Assembly: GCA_034440575.1 (NCBI GenBank)
Contig: JAOTOL010001601.1
Location: forward strand, 514,501 to 578,500
Length of the DNA: 64,000 bases
Direction: 5' to 3'
Origin: Imbricaverruca yamaguchii
Taxonomy: Eukaryota > Arthropoda > Thecostraca > Neoverrucidae
Both the position numbers and the translations under genes were made by a program. The notes under the pieces are model-generated. The model was not told the origin of the DNA. It made no database searches and worked only from the letters and a program-made list of their open reading frames with translations. Of the stretch, positions 52,601 to 59,029 are shown in pieces (the stretch's first letter is position 1; the number at the start of each line of letters is the position of its first letter).

Positions 52601-55388
52601 CCACTGCCAAGTCAGGATGGAAATGAAACGTGCAACACAGTAATGTCATAACACCGTGACAGAAAATTGTTTGTGTAGGTGCTTATACGAAAAGTGAAAC
52701 ATGACAGATAAAACCCTATGTACAGAAGATTGAATTATCCAGAATCAAAATACAATGGAGGAATCATAATGGTAGTTCATTACGTTATCCTATTTTCTTT
52801 TCCCACCTTTGGTTTTGGTTTTCTGTCCACTTTTGCAGTACATTTCTGGGCTGAAAAAGGATGCATGAGCCATATGGAAATTCATAAGTCCATGTCACAA
52901 AATGTATTCTGCAAAGGACATTAGAGTGAAAAGTGCACTCCCAAAATATTATTTCAGGTAAAAGATGATGAAAAAAACAATATAAGCCACATAATCAACC
53001 TCATTATTTCAAATGTAAAAATCGACCTTTTCAGTATTACAGGGAGGGCTGATTGACATATTTGGTGGGCAACTGGTTCAGTGTACAGAGTGCAACCAAG
53101 AAGGGCCCTTGTGGCTCATAGTTGCACTAATCTTTTATGTCTTTATGTCTTAATGTCTTTAAATGTACCATATTAATGAACAACAGACAAAATTCAAAAT
53201 ACAAATGCATACATTCTTGCACTTTTAAACATCATGAAACACAGGGATATTTGACTTCATGCAAGCACAAAATGCAGGCAATTCTTGTAAAGTGTGTGCA
53301 CTTGTCACATCCATGTATATTATGACATAGGACATTAGTTAGATAGCTAATTGAGCCTTAGGGCACATTGACTTCACTGGAATGTTGTGCCCAGATGCAG
53401 GACATTAGAAAGTTAACAAAAATGGGCAAAAAGGAGCAGGTGCTAAGAGTATTACATGGTCAAATATAACATGGTATATAGCATGGGTGTATTCTGTGAG
53501 ACAGGGCAAATTTGGTTACAATTTGGGCCAGTGTAAAATAATTCACCATGTGGCCTGGAAATGCACAGTTAATGGAATTGTGGTATTTCATCCTTGTCTT
53601 CGGTTTTTACCATATTGCCACATGATGTATGCGCAGTCATGCACACAACTGCTAAATAATGTAAAATGCATATGACTGAAGCGAAAGGCATTCCGCTTTT
53701 TAATCCTTAAGTGGCAATCCTTTATTTTCTTCCAATATTTCGCTATTTCCAAACAACTTCTTCCTTCATCCACACAGTTAATGGTGAAGTAACTTTAGGA
53801 CACTGATTTGGGCTTCCCTAATAATAATTGCATTGGCAAGCAAGTACTTTTCAGTCGGCCAATGCTTTCCTCAGATTCAATGTGATCTGTCCTGATTACC
53901 ATGTTTGAACATACGTAAGCTGATGCACAATGGCATTCATCAGTTTAAATCAGCATTACAGTGGGTTAGCATTGAAACCAAGGGTAAATATATTAAAGCC
54001 CTGACATTTCTTCCATGTAATCCACCAAAATTTACTGATGTAATTTGAATCAATTTGACATTTATTTCTTTGGAAAATGAAAGCTTTTACACCTAAGCAA
54101 TTCAAGTTGAAGCACATCATATTAAGCTCTCATCAGTAAGAAAATAATATTAAAACCATTCAAATAACATTTAAAATAACACCAGAAAAACACCATTTTT
54201 GGCAATGCAGATACACACTATCCCAATCCTTCCTCCTAACAAAATATTTGAAGTGTACAGAAAAGGGATTTTGAGCAGGAAATATAAATGAAGAATGATG
54301 TACCTTACAAAAAAAATTGAGTCCATACATACATCTTCCTCCAATTTGTGCTAAGGCCTTCCATATAAATACCAATAGCATATCAATAAATTAGATACCT
54401 ATTTGGAAGTGGAAGACAAGCATGCTAGGTATTTGATCAATTGCAAAAATATGTTATCATACTCTATAAAAACAAGTTATTGTGAAACAGAGTGAGTACA
54501 AGTAGGTAGGCACCTAGCCTAGGTGCCTATGTAGGAAGGCAGGTAGGTACCTACCTAGTTATGCAGGAGCCTAACTAGGGGAAGCAGGGGGTATATCGAA
54601 ACATTGTTTCCTGAACACCCACCTTCAGACATCTCCGGCATAAAGTTCAGAGTGTAAATAACAGAAAAATTGTGGTATTCACAAATGATTGGCCTATCTG
54701 TACTGAAATACCAAGGTCTGATCACATAGTTCTACCAGTTCTTTGTGTACAGAGCTAGCAGTCTGCAGGTACAATTTTTAGCCATCAGAGCAGTTGGTTT
54801 ATGGAAATGATTAGGAAGTGACCTGATATTTTCTTTGCAACTACACCAGTATGTTTGGCAGTTCTTAATAGCATGTACCACAACAGCTGCAGTGAAGTAA
54901 TCTTGGGCAACATTTTGGTGTTCAGAACATGGCATACCACTATGAAAGAATTTTGTTTTAAAATCGCTTTGCACACAATTAAAGAATATTCATTGAACAG
55001 AACTGCTTGAATATGGATAGATAGCTCATTCATTTGTGTTGGTCCAGCAAGCAGTACAATTACTGATTCAGCCACACAGAAGCAGCAGTAGTTATTTGTT
55101 GCATATCTTAAGTGTTCTGAAACCCCCTCTTCACCCAGTTAACCACCTAACTAGACAGGAACCCACCTACATATGTTCATCACTGTGAACACATACTTAC
55201 TCAGTACAAGAGCCAAGCCCAGTAATTATCGAGTGCATAAACGACACGGACACATTCCTCCACTTCCACACTTGAATCTTGGTTTTTTGCGCGGACACTG
55301 GGACCAACAGGTTGTTGATCCGATTGGCCCCGTGGCAGAAGACCCATCCAAACGCAACCCAAACGGGCCACACGAAGAAATTCGACAT
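25490..55388 (-). CDS. TLCD1/2: TLC-domain membrane protein (TLCD1/TLCD2-like), complete gene, six coding exons
   Basis: Coding exons 55201-55388, 52448-52530, 51266-51348, 43047-43218, 27177-27281 and 25490-25677 on the minus strand. All junction phases fit (2, 1, 0, 1, 1), giving an uninterrupted 272-residue protein, close to the length of TLCD1/TLCD2. Recognisable TLC features are VWKWRN near residue 40, GYFVHDALDM at about 91-100, the paired histidines VHH at about 114-116, ALLVEVNSVFLH at about 139-150, and LGWMTRWLVV. Seven hydrophobic segments are visible. TLCD1/2 (FLD-1 in nematodes) are plasma-membrane proteins that influence phospholipid acyl composition and membrane fluidity; that function is transferred from the family. 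Another TLC subfamily (TLCD3/4, CLN8, ceramide synthase) is less likely, given the Val-Glu-Val-Asn-Ser core and the size. Confidence 0.88.
25690..27170. other. Last intron of the TLCD-like gene
   Basis: No repeats or additional exons recognised. The intron starts GTCAGT at 27176 and ends GCCGGCAG at 25678. Confidence 0.6.
27177..27281 (-). CDS. TLCD1/2: TLCD-like gene, exon 5 (functional copy of a reiterated exon)
   Basis: 105 nt: two bases, 34 codons, one base. The acceptor is CCGGCAG and the donor is GTCG|GTCAGT. It encodes TFLVFRITTLGWMTRWLVVH followed by a short loop and AAYTLGCV, the sixth membrane segment and the start of the last. This copy is taken as the functional one because only it is complete, with reading frame, downstream donor and phase all fitting exon 6. 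About seven degenerate copies of its 5' part and acceptor lie immediately upstream (27300-28060). Confidence 0.9.
27290..28060 (-). repeat. Tandem array of degenerate copies of TLCD exon 5 and its acceptor
   Basis: Seven copies upstream of the functional exon, with acceptor-equivalent positions near 27374, 27462, 27556, 27650, 27744, 27946 and 28041, a period of about 94 nt. Each copy keeps a CAG or TAG acceptor, GCACGTTCCTGGTGTTTC-like sequence and a trace of the TGG-ATGACCC segment, but lacks the exon's last ~30 nt and its donor. Most have an in-frame stop; the copy starting at 27650 stays open. A (GGTCA)n stretch at 27770-27825 and a hairpin-element insertion at 27869 split two copies. Confidence 0.9.
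27869..27903 (+). mobile_element. Short hairpin element, truncated copy 2
   Basis: GTTGGTTGGCTATTGGAGTT then TAGGGGCGCATGG, inserted in one exon-5 copy. The right GCGCCC end is missing. Confidence 0.65.
28090..28412 (-). repeat. 84-nt in-frame tandem repeat
   Basis: Nearly four copies of an 84-nt unit (28 codons). On the minus strand it stays open and would encode repeats with RWVILCAGYVW and CARTTALCYL. The period is divisible by three, so openness is not evidence of coding. The unit contains GGGTGATCTTGTGT, 11-12 nt of which match the start of TLCD exon 4 (GTGATCTTGTGT). Confidence 0.9.
28420..30680. other. TLCD intron 4, mixed sequence
   Basis: GC-rich around 28.4-28.8 kb, then AT-rich. 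It holds a hairpin element (29560-29609) and a G12 tract near 29864. No exon was recognised. Confidence 0.5.
29560..29609 (+). mobile_element. Short hairpin element, copy 3
   Basis: TTTGGGTTTAAGGGCGCGCC, GACTACGAGGTCATTTAGCGCCC. Both pairing ends are intact. Confidence 0.7.
30683..31035. repeat. 25-nt minisatellite
   Basis: About 14 copies of GGCCAGTGGTATGCATGTCCCGGTT with drift (also CATGTTTGCCGGTAG variants). The open frames on both strands are repeat artefacts. Confidence 0.93.
32058..32400. repeat. 22/27-nt minisatellite
   Basis: About 14 units of CCAGCCAGTCCTCAGACGG(C/T)A with an optional GGGCCCG insertion. It is in TLCD intron 4. Confidence 0.93.
32420..35560. other. TLCD intron 4, nothing recognised
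   Basis: Unique sequence of mixed base composition. The short reading frames have no recognisable family similarity and no flanking splice signals that fit the gene. Confidence 0.45.
35575..36216 (-). pseudogene. Possible decayed transposase-like reading frames
   Basis: Three overlapping frames on the minus strand look protein-like but are broken against each other. One has LLRQQHAACQYAEVVGNTRC and VRAVCDEYDLRLNIAQDP followed by a basic RKVRRQKER. A second has VIEQLKYMDQEKLEHAPINS, and a third, lacking an ATG, has KKQVANAALTKRLVNYLKH. The order 'hydrophobic helix, acidic loop, Pro-Arg-x-x-x-Arg-Gln' recalls DUF4371/hAT-type transposase C-termini, but I cannot confirm it. It may be coincidence. 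Confidence 0.25.
36413..36852 (+). mobile_element. Family C element, copy 3
   Basis: Starts TTTTCATTAGGTGTGAGATGTC and ends AGAAAGTGGTATATTTCACCC. It has internal GATGTCGAT repeats and aligns with 17636-18108 along both ends. Confidence 0.65.
37440..37740. other. CpG-rich island inside TLCD intron 4
   Basis: Very GC- and CpG-rich, beginning with a GGCGGGCGGGCGCGCGCGCG-type tract. It has long frames on both strands, as expected of GC-rich DNA. No known domain was recognised. It could be an internal promoter or a repeat. Confidence 0.4.
37737..37985. repeat. 78-nt tandem repeat, three copies
   Basis: The unit contains GGGTCTGACCAGCCAGCCAG, CTGACACTGACACCATCG, ACACGTGAC and TCAGCTGTCGTCACGTGCGG. 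It has two CACGTG-type E-boxes per unit. Confidence 0.92.
38290..39112. repeat. 36-nt minisatellite, highly homogeneous
   Basis: About 22 units, the inner 18 nearly identical: GTGGTACGACCCACAGCAGA followed by CGAGCACCACTCCTCG. Because 36 is divisible by three, both strands carry 300-430-codon open frames (12-residue repeats); these are not considered genes. C/T and G/A variants are interspersed, as expected from recent unequal exchange. Confidence 0.97.
39290..39880. repeat. Degenerate ~26-nt repeat (CACAGAGCTGGCGCCTC type)
   Basis: An old, heavily diverged array of GTCACAGAGCTGGCGCCTCA-like units extending from the homogeneous 36-nt array. No coding content. Confidence 0.7.
39960..40430. 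other. GC-rich segment with (CCG)n
   Basis: CpG-rich sequence ending in a CCGCCGCCGCCGCCGCCGCC run at about 40360-40385. Long frames exist on both strands without recognisable domains. Nature unknown. Confidence 0.4.
41262..41540 (+). repeat. Dispersed GGGTGCC/GCGCC-type repeat, copy 2
   Basis: Contains GGGTGCCTCTGGCTGAAAAT and GAGGGGCGCCAACTTCCCAT, ending AGTGCCCCCTTATATTCGCC. It shares blocks in order with 18462-18670 and with the fragment at 62065-62175. Confidence 0.5.
42190..42955. repeat. 24-nt minisatellite with ACGTCAC core
   Basis: About 31 units of CACGTCACCCCACGGGTGTGGAGT and variants (GCAGAGT, CACAGGTG). It starts less than 100 bp beyond the donor of TLCD exon 4. ACGTCAC is a CRE-like half-site core, recurring in many units. 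Confidence 0.95.
43047..43218 (-). CDS. TLCD1/2: TLCD-like gene, exon 4
   Basis: 172 nt, 57 codons plus one base, acceptor ACCCGCAG and donor ATCG|GTGAGT. It encodes two membrane segments: VILCFGLSVV, then YLGYAVVALLVEVNSVFLHI, followed by a cytosolic-type loop (QGVPKHNKWYR) and NSLLNI. The VEVNSVFLH motif is typical of the TLCD1/2 group. Confidence 0.93.
43594..43742. repeat. Short tandem repeat (AACAATGATCGGATGGGGAG)
   Basis: Two ~55-nt units with AACAATGATCGGATGGGGAG and TATAGGCTTTGAA, then three ~24-nt derivatives (GACAACGATGG-CTGGGGAA). Confidence 0.9.
43870..44332. repeat. 24/25-nt minisatellite (GTGGTCGCC type)
   Basis: About 18 units of TCGCCTCGGGTCAGAGTCGC then TGTGG, with GTGTCG and ATCGAG variants. 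It lies in TLCD intron 3. Confidence 0.94.
44508..44735 (-). mobile_element. tRNA-derived SINE, family A, copy 1
   Basis: On the minus strand: GGCCGCGGTAGCTCAGTAGG (A box), GGACTCTTGATCGCAAGATT and GGCTCGAATCC (B box). A body follows with TACCGAGTCCACCCGCGACC, AATCGGTGTGAGAGG and AGAACCCAAG. The same order of blocks is found at 58829-59020, establishing a repeat family. Confidence 0.85.
44751..44811 (+). mobile_element. Short hairpin element, copy 4
   Basis: GGTTGGTTGGTTGGTTATTG, GAGTTTAGGGGCGCATCGAC, TACATCGGTCATACAGCGCCC. Longest copy. It lies 15 bp from the 5' end of the SINE. Confidence 0.78.
44820..45340. other. Intronic AT-rich sequence
   Basis: Nothing recognised between the hairpin element and the 45.3-kb dispersed repeat. 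Confidence 0.5.
45346..45665 (+). repeat. ~310-bp dispersed repeat, copy 1
   Basis: Aligns along its length with 53500-53815, sharing CAGTTAATGGAATTGTG, TATTTCATCCTTG, GACTGCTAAATAATGTAAAATGC, TAATGGTGAA. It is non-coding and probably a degenerate transposable element. Confidence 0.85.
45670..47535. other. TLCD intron 3, no firm feature
   Basis: A C-rich tract lies at 46582-46602. A GC-rich patch at 46.6-47.0 kb has short minus-strand frames (one reading YRYGMAFVMPFAVQAG) without matching splice phases. None was accepted as an exon. Confidence 0.45.
47540..47692 (-). mobile_element. SINE-like family B, copy 3
   Basis: Minus-strand order: GAGCTCTGGGTACCAAAGGT, TTGGTTCAACACTC, ATCCCGCGACCCATCGACGA, AACAGTGTGGGCGGCGCCAT, CGTGAATGTGCATAAAG, then an A-rich end (AGTAAACAACAAAAGG). 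Same module order as 20460-20619. Confidence 0.75.
48290..48570. promoter_or_regulatory. CpG-rich cluster of GACGTC/TGACGTCA motifs
   Basis: Within about 130 bp (48425-48555) there are at least six GACGTC or ACGTCA cores, including TGACGTCA, the full CRE consensus. They are interspersed with GCCGACGTCGG-type repeats and short palindromes. It could be an enhancer or an internal promoter of the TLCD-like gene; the alternative is a GC-rich tandem repeat that happens to contain CRE. No transcript start can be assigned. Confidence 0.4.
48631..48680 (+). mobile_element. Short hairpin element, diverged copy 5
   Basis: TTATTTGGGCTTTTGGGCGC, TTCGACC, GGTCGTATCGCGCCC. Both ends pair. Confidence 0.6.
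49557..49603 (+). mobile_element. Short hairpin element, copy 6
   Basis: TGATTGTGATTTTAGGGCGC, ATCGACCATGGCTGGTTATT, TAGCGCCC. Confidence 0.7.
49610..51260. other. TLCD intron 3, no firm feature
   Basis: A plus-strand frame at 49600-49740 is Lys/Gln-rich (KKPKKSKKQEDNKQKRKKQE) and arises from an AAG/CAA-rich stretch. No domain recognised, so not accepted as a gene. Confidence 0.4.
51266..51348 (-). CDS. TLCD1/2: TLCD-like gene, exon 3
   Basis: 83 nt: two bases completing a Gly codon, then 27 codons, phase 0 end. The acceptor is CTTTCCAG and the donor is TTG|GTGAGT. It encodes GYFVHDALDMAANNLKKSTYELLVHHFL. GYF-D-D and the Glu-Leu-Leu-x-His-His motif are the most conserved residues of the TLC domain; the histidines are the ones needed for activity in related lipid enzymes. 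Confidence 0.92.
51640..51692 (-). pseudogene. Possible fragment of duplicated TLCD exon 2 (3' end)
   Basis: The minus strand reads ATGGCCATTCTCAATAAGGTGA, resembling the end of exon 2 and its donor (ATGGTGTCGTTCTCAATAGGTAAG). Only about 20 nt align, so this copy is tentative. Confidence 0.3.
52215..52312 (-). pseudogene. Decayed copy of TLCD exon 3
   Basis: The minus strand has GTGATGCTCCTGATATGG, about 15 of 18 matching exon 3 (CACGATGCTCTTGATATGG), with weaker similarity on both sides. There is no acceptor, and the frame is lost. Confidence 0.5.
52448..52530 (-). CDS. TLCD1/2: TLCD-like gene, exon 2
   Basis: 83 nt: one base, 27 codons, one base. The acceptor is CTGTTTCAG and the donor is ATAG|GTAAGC. 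It encodes FYFHPELAADVIHAYSKSAH, the loop after the second membrane segment in which TLCD proteins have a conserved His-Pro-Glu. A decayed copy of the same exon lies about 100 bp further upstream (52555-52640). Confidence 0.88.
52555..52640 (-). pseudogene. Decayed tandem copy of TLCD exon 2
   Basis: The minus strand translates FHFHPDLAVGVVNGYSKSAT before a stop. The functional exon reads FYFHPELAADVIHAYSKSAH, so 12-13 of 20 residues match. The acceptor AG is lost and the donor GT has become GC, so it should not splice normally. Confidence 0.85.
53500..53815 (+). repeat. ~310-bp dispersed repeat, copy 2
   Basis: Same blocks in the same order as 45346-45665, with about 80 percent similarity by eye. 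Both copies are in introns of the same gene. Confidence 0.85.
53820..55195. other. TLCD intron 1, nothing recognised
   Basis: AT-rich sequence with a short (GTAGG)-type run near 54500-54560. Starts with the strong donor GTAAGT at 55200. Confidence 0.55.
55201..55388 (-). CDS. TLCD1/2: TLCD-like gene, first coding exon
   Basis: 188 nt, 62 codons plus GA, with the strong donor GA|GTAAGT. The start ATG at 55388 has G at -3 and an in-frame TAG nine codons upstream, so it is the most likely initiator. The product starts with a hydrophobic signal-anchor-like stretch (FFVWPVWVAFGWVF). A polar loop follows, then VWKWRNVSVSFMHSIITG, the conserved Trp-Arg-Asn entry into the TLC domain. The split Glu codon is completed by exon 2. 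Confidence 0.87.
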
Positions 55389-55640
55389 TTCCGGCTGATC
55401 TGTCTGATACAGCTAACTTCAACGCAGTCGAAGAGAGCCTATACCACAGCCACAAACAAGTTCACGACCACTCGAAACGGCCGCGTGGACCTGACGACAA
55501 AAGCCAGCGCCAACACCCAGTCACCCCGCCCACACGCCCTCGGGAGTAACGGCCAAGGACCGAATTAAGCGTACGCTTCTACCGCCGGTTCCACCGGCAA
55601 ATCTTGAGAGGGACTGCGCAGGCGCAGAAACTGAATAGTG
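55389..55640 (-). promoter_or_regulatory. Probable promoter and 5' UTR of the TLCD-like gene, NRF-1-like site
   Basis: Upstream of the start codon the sequence becomes GC-rich and lacks stop-free coding potential. TGCGCAGGCGCA at 55615-55626 matches the palindromic NRF-1 type site in 11 of 12 positions and lies about 230 bp from the ATG, a normal position for a TATA-less promoter. No TATA box is seen. Function is inferred from position and motif only. Confidence 0.4.
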
Positions 55641-55644
55641 CCAG

Positions 55645-58070
55645 ATCTAGTACATTATCTAGCATAGTGTCTATTTAGTTTGAGCGAGAGCGAACCCAAG
55701 ACACGTCTGCTCCCAGGTTCCGATCCGGTCTGGTGTTGCCTGGACTGGTCCGGCGCTGTCCGATCAAGTTCATTTTGACCCGGTCCGGTCCGACCATTCC
55801 CAGCCCGACTCAACCCAATCGTACCTGACCTTCGACTGTCTTTTTTTTGAAACTATAATCTTTTAAAACATTTTTTCACTGAGTCCTGCTTTCTCCAAGC
55901 ACTATTATTTCCGTTGTTTATGAACATTTTCTTGGCGGGTCAAGCGAGTTACGTTATCGGTGTACTACGTGACACGACTTAACATGACAGCGTGTAGCTC
56001 TAGTGAAGAAGAAAAACCTCCATATGATTTGCCCACCAAATTTCGTGCAATTGTCCCCGTCAGGATATGAAACAATCCCCATGAGACAATCATGTGGGAA
56101 TACCGTGCGGTTCCCTACGGAATCCACCATCGGATTCCTACAATCTCCGAGATATTTCATACTATTCCCAATGCGAATTATCCAGGAATTCCCACTGATA
56201 ATTCCCAGTGCGGAAGCCCGGACCCTTATGGGATTTATGAACCAGCATAAACCCCACTGGTCTTCCCAGACCATGTTCATGCAAACAGGATGGAAGGATG
56301 TACGACACGCATATTTTGAAAGACAAACAAACGACATTTAACGTATATTTATCAGGCGTTTTCGCAAGGTCAGTCAACATGTTGCATCTCAGCCATTCCC
56401 GGCGCTGATATAGGTACTCCCTACTTTTAAGTTGAAAAGTAAAATAATAGGAAAAAGTCAGGCTTCAAGTTTGGTAAGATATAATTAAGAATATAGCCCA
56501 GCTTCAGAAAAAAAACAAAGTTAACCTAGTCTAAGCATTTGCTTTTAAAAAGCCATCAAAATTATTTACGTTTAAGAAATTTAACAGGTAAATTTTGGGC
56601 ACATTTTACATCCGTGAGGTAAACAGAGGGTTAGGTTTGGCTAGATTAGGTTGGGTTAAACTTTAGACCATACATAACATTTCAGGAGAAAAAAGTACAA
56701 ACACGTCTCTGAACACGATGGTGATGGAACCATCTATCTGTTTTGCTCATTTTTGTCTTAAAAGGCGCTTTGGGAATTTTTGGACGTTTTCTTCGGAATA
56801 CGATGTTCATGAACGTGATTCGAAAGAAACGATCATTCGTTTTCTCCACAAATGTTTAGCTCTCGGTTGATGATAGCGACTTTTTATAATGCGTCAGCTA
56901 TGCCACACTGTCATTCTTTGTGCCATAACTTATCCATCCCTTACCTGGCGCTTCTTGGACTTCATTAAAGGGACATTGAACACTCTACGCAGTTGATTCA
57001 ACACTTCTTCACATCGAAAATGTTTAATTTCCGCCTAAAAAAAAAAAAAATTAAAAAACATCCCTCAAAGCAGATTTACCATACATTCGAACATGCCGGC
57101 CGCCGTCCCACCGGGCCCCCACGAAGTTTGTTTGGTAGCGGGCTTGAAGGGTTCCCTTCACCATTGGATTACATGCAATTTTATCAATTTTATTTACGTT
57201 ATCTTGCACGTTTTATGGTAATATAGAGTACTTTGACGTATACCAATTGAAAGACAATTCGGCTTCAGCAAAATGGATCCAAAATGACCCAGTAGTAATG
57301 TTCTGCCAAAACAAAATTCCAGGAGACTGACCATCAAGCGCCTCCAAAGTAAAGGGATTTTTCCCGATATTGGTAGGCTCTCTCTACCGTCCATTTTACC
57401 CCGTCAAGTTGTCACCCTCGGTCGAAAGCGGAAGAAAGGGCAGTTCGGGGCGGGGGTTAAGTGCGCCATAGTTTCTTCCCCTCAGTGGCAGGAGAGTGTA
57501 TGAAAGATAACCAAAGAAGACCGCCTGAAATGATCCAACCACGCCCGTAGGCCGCAACAGGAGGCCCACTGTCGTTATGAGAGGTCCCATAGCTGTCATG
57601 GAAAACCCATAGCTGCCAGAAGAGGTATCTAGTAAAGGTATCTTCCGTCCAACTGCCAATCACGCAGTGATGCCCGAAGTTGCGTCATCTGATGATTTGT
57701 CTGATGATTGATCCTCCATTGTGAAGATTGCCAATGCCGGTTGAGCCACTGTTCTGGTTGTTTCAGAACCACGGATTTTACCTGACATATTGAGGATGCG
57801 GCAATTCAAGTGCAACATAGCGATCGCTATGCTGCACTTGAAATCTTTCAGGTCAGCCCCTGGGCATGTTAGGTACGGTTGCCCGAAGAGGGGAAGTCTC
57901 GTGGATGGATGATTGAGGGATGGGGGACCTAAAAATCATGACGAGGTTTCGGTGCGCTGTACGGAACTGCTCCAATTGTACGATAGGACTGTTTTGGTTT
58001 TTCCATGGGATTCTGTATATCTCAATGGGATTTGGTTTTGATCATGTGACAATCTAGGTTTTCCTCCATG
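55645..58070. other. Intergenic sequence upstream of the TLCD-like gene
   Basis: No exons recognised. A GGTCCGGTC-type short repeat lies at 55720-55800. Frames at 56.0-56.3 kb and 57.2-57.7 kb lack recognisable domains. Confidence 0.45.
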
Positions 58071-58140
58071 GGACATATGGGATCCCATATGTTCCATTGA
58101 GGGATAAATATCATTACAATGGGATATTTTTCACTACCGT

Positions 58141-58389
58141 GGCCAGGAGCGAATCCAGGAATTTTGATCGGAGACGCTTGCTCCGGAGCGGCTCAATTTT
58201 TATCCCGACAAATAAAAATATGTCTCGTTTACTCTTAGGAGCGTCATTATAATGATAAGCTGGTTGAGTGGGGGTAGGAGAGACACTTAAGCGATCTGGA
58301 GCGTTTTTTTTTTCAGTCGAAGGGGCGCCAGACTGCTCTCCGGGACGGGGGCGCATGCTTTCAGTTTTCCCCTGAATTCGCCACTGGCC
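58141..58389. mobile_element. MITE-like element with ~20-bp terminal inverted repeats
   Basis: The left end is GGCCAGGAGCGAATCCAGGA. The complement of the right end is GGCCAGTGGCGAATTCAGGG, 16 of 20 identical. About 250 bp, non-coding. The GCGAATCCAGG type of terminus is shared loosely with fragments at 41.26 and 61.0-61.36 kb. Target-site duplication not evident. Confidence 0.6.
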
Positions 58390-58828
58390 TTTTCTTCGAG
58401 GGGCGTAGAAACGCTTGTGAATAGCGGATGATCAAACAATTTCACAGTCCTACTCGTTTGCCAGCGACTGTGCCACTATCGTTATCAGCCAACAATAATA
58501 TTATGATGCCCGATTATGCTCTCGCCACGTTGGAGCCCTGTGGGCTATATCATGGCATTGCATGTCCAGTGTCGCTTTTTACTGGTACTACACGACTCAC
58601 CAGGACGCCAAAGGGTGTCTTCTTGCAGATAGAGAGAAGATAGGCAAAAGGACACGTTGGCGGCGCATGGGCGTGGCCAGCCGCGATGGGGGACTGGGAG
58701 ACGTGCTCCTCCAAACTTCGTGGAATGCAGCCTTGCGTGTTTGGTGTTGCCTGGAAATAATCGGCATGAATCCTGTCGCTCCCACCGATCACCCTTCCCC
58801 GCCCAATCCAAAAACTTTGGCGGTGGCG

Positions 58829-59020
58829 GGCCGTGGTAGTTTAGTTGGTAGAGCGTTGGACTCTTGGCCGCAAGATTGTGGGTTCGAATCTCACAACCGA
58901 CGGCATTTACCGAGTCCACCCGCGACCAATCGGCATGAGAGGTAGGCGACGCTACATGATCTAGCGGATGAATGCGTCAAAAAGGAACCCAAGGCGCCAA
59001 TGAGCGTTGATCGAGCCCTT
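58829..59020 (+). mobile_element. tRNA-derived SINE, family A, copy 2
   Basis: The tRNA-like head (58829-58904) has A box TAGTTTAGTTGG and B box GGGTTCGAATC. GCCGTGG and CCGACGGC at its ends can form an acceptor stem with one mismatch. The anticodon arm is disrupted, so it is not a functional tRNA. The body TACCGAGTCCACCCGCGACC, AATCGGCATGAGAGG, GGAACCCAAG matches copy 1 at 44508-44735. Confidence 0.87.
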
Positions 59021-59029
59021 GGTGACTAT

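Noticed and set aside
57194..57663. Minus-strand frames (GSYGFSMTAMGPLITTVG and neighbours)
   Set aside because: Moderately protein-like but with no recognised family, no splice signals assigned and an unclear start; not supported as a gene.
58829..58904. A tRNA gene
   Set aside because: A and B boxes and part of the acceptor stem are present, but the anticodon stem does not pair and a second copy shares non-tRNA body sequence, so it is the head of a SINE.
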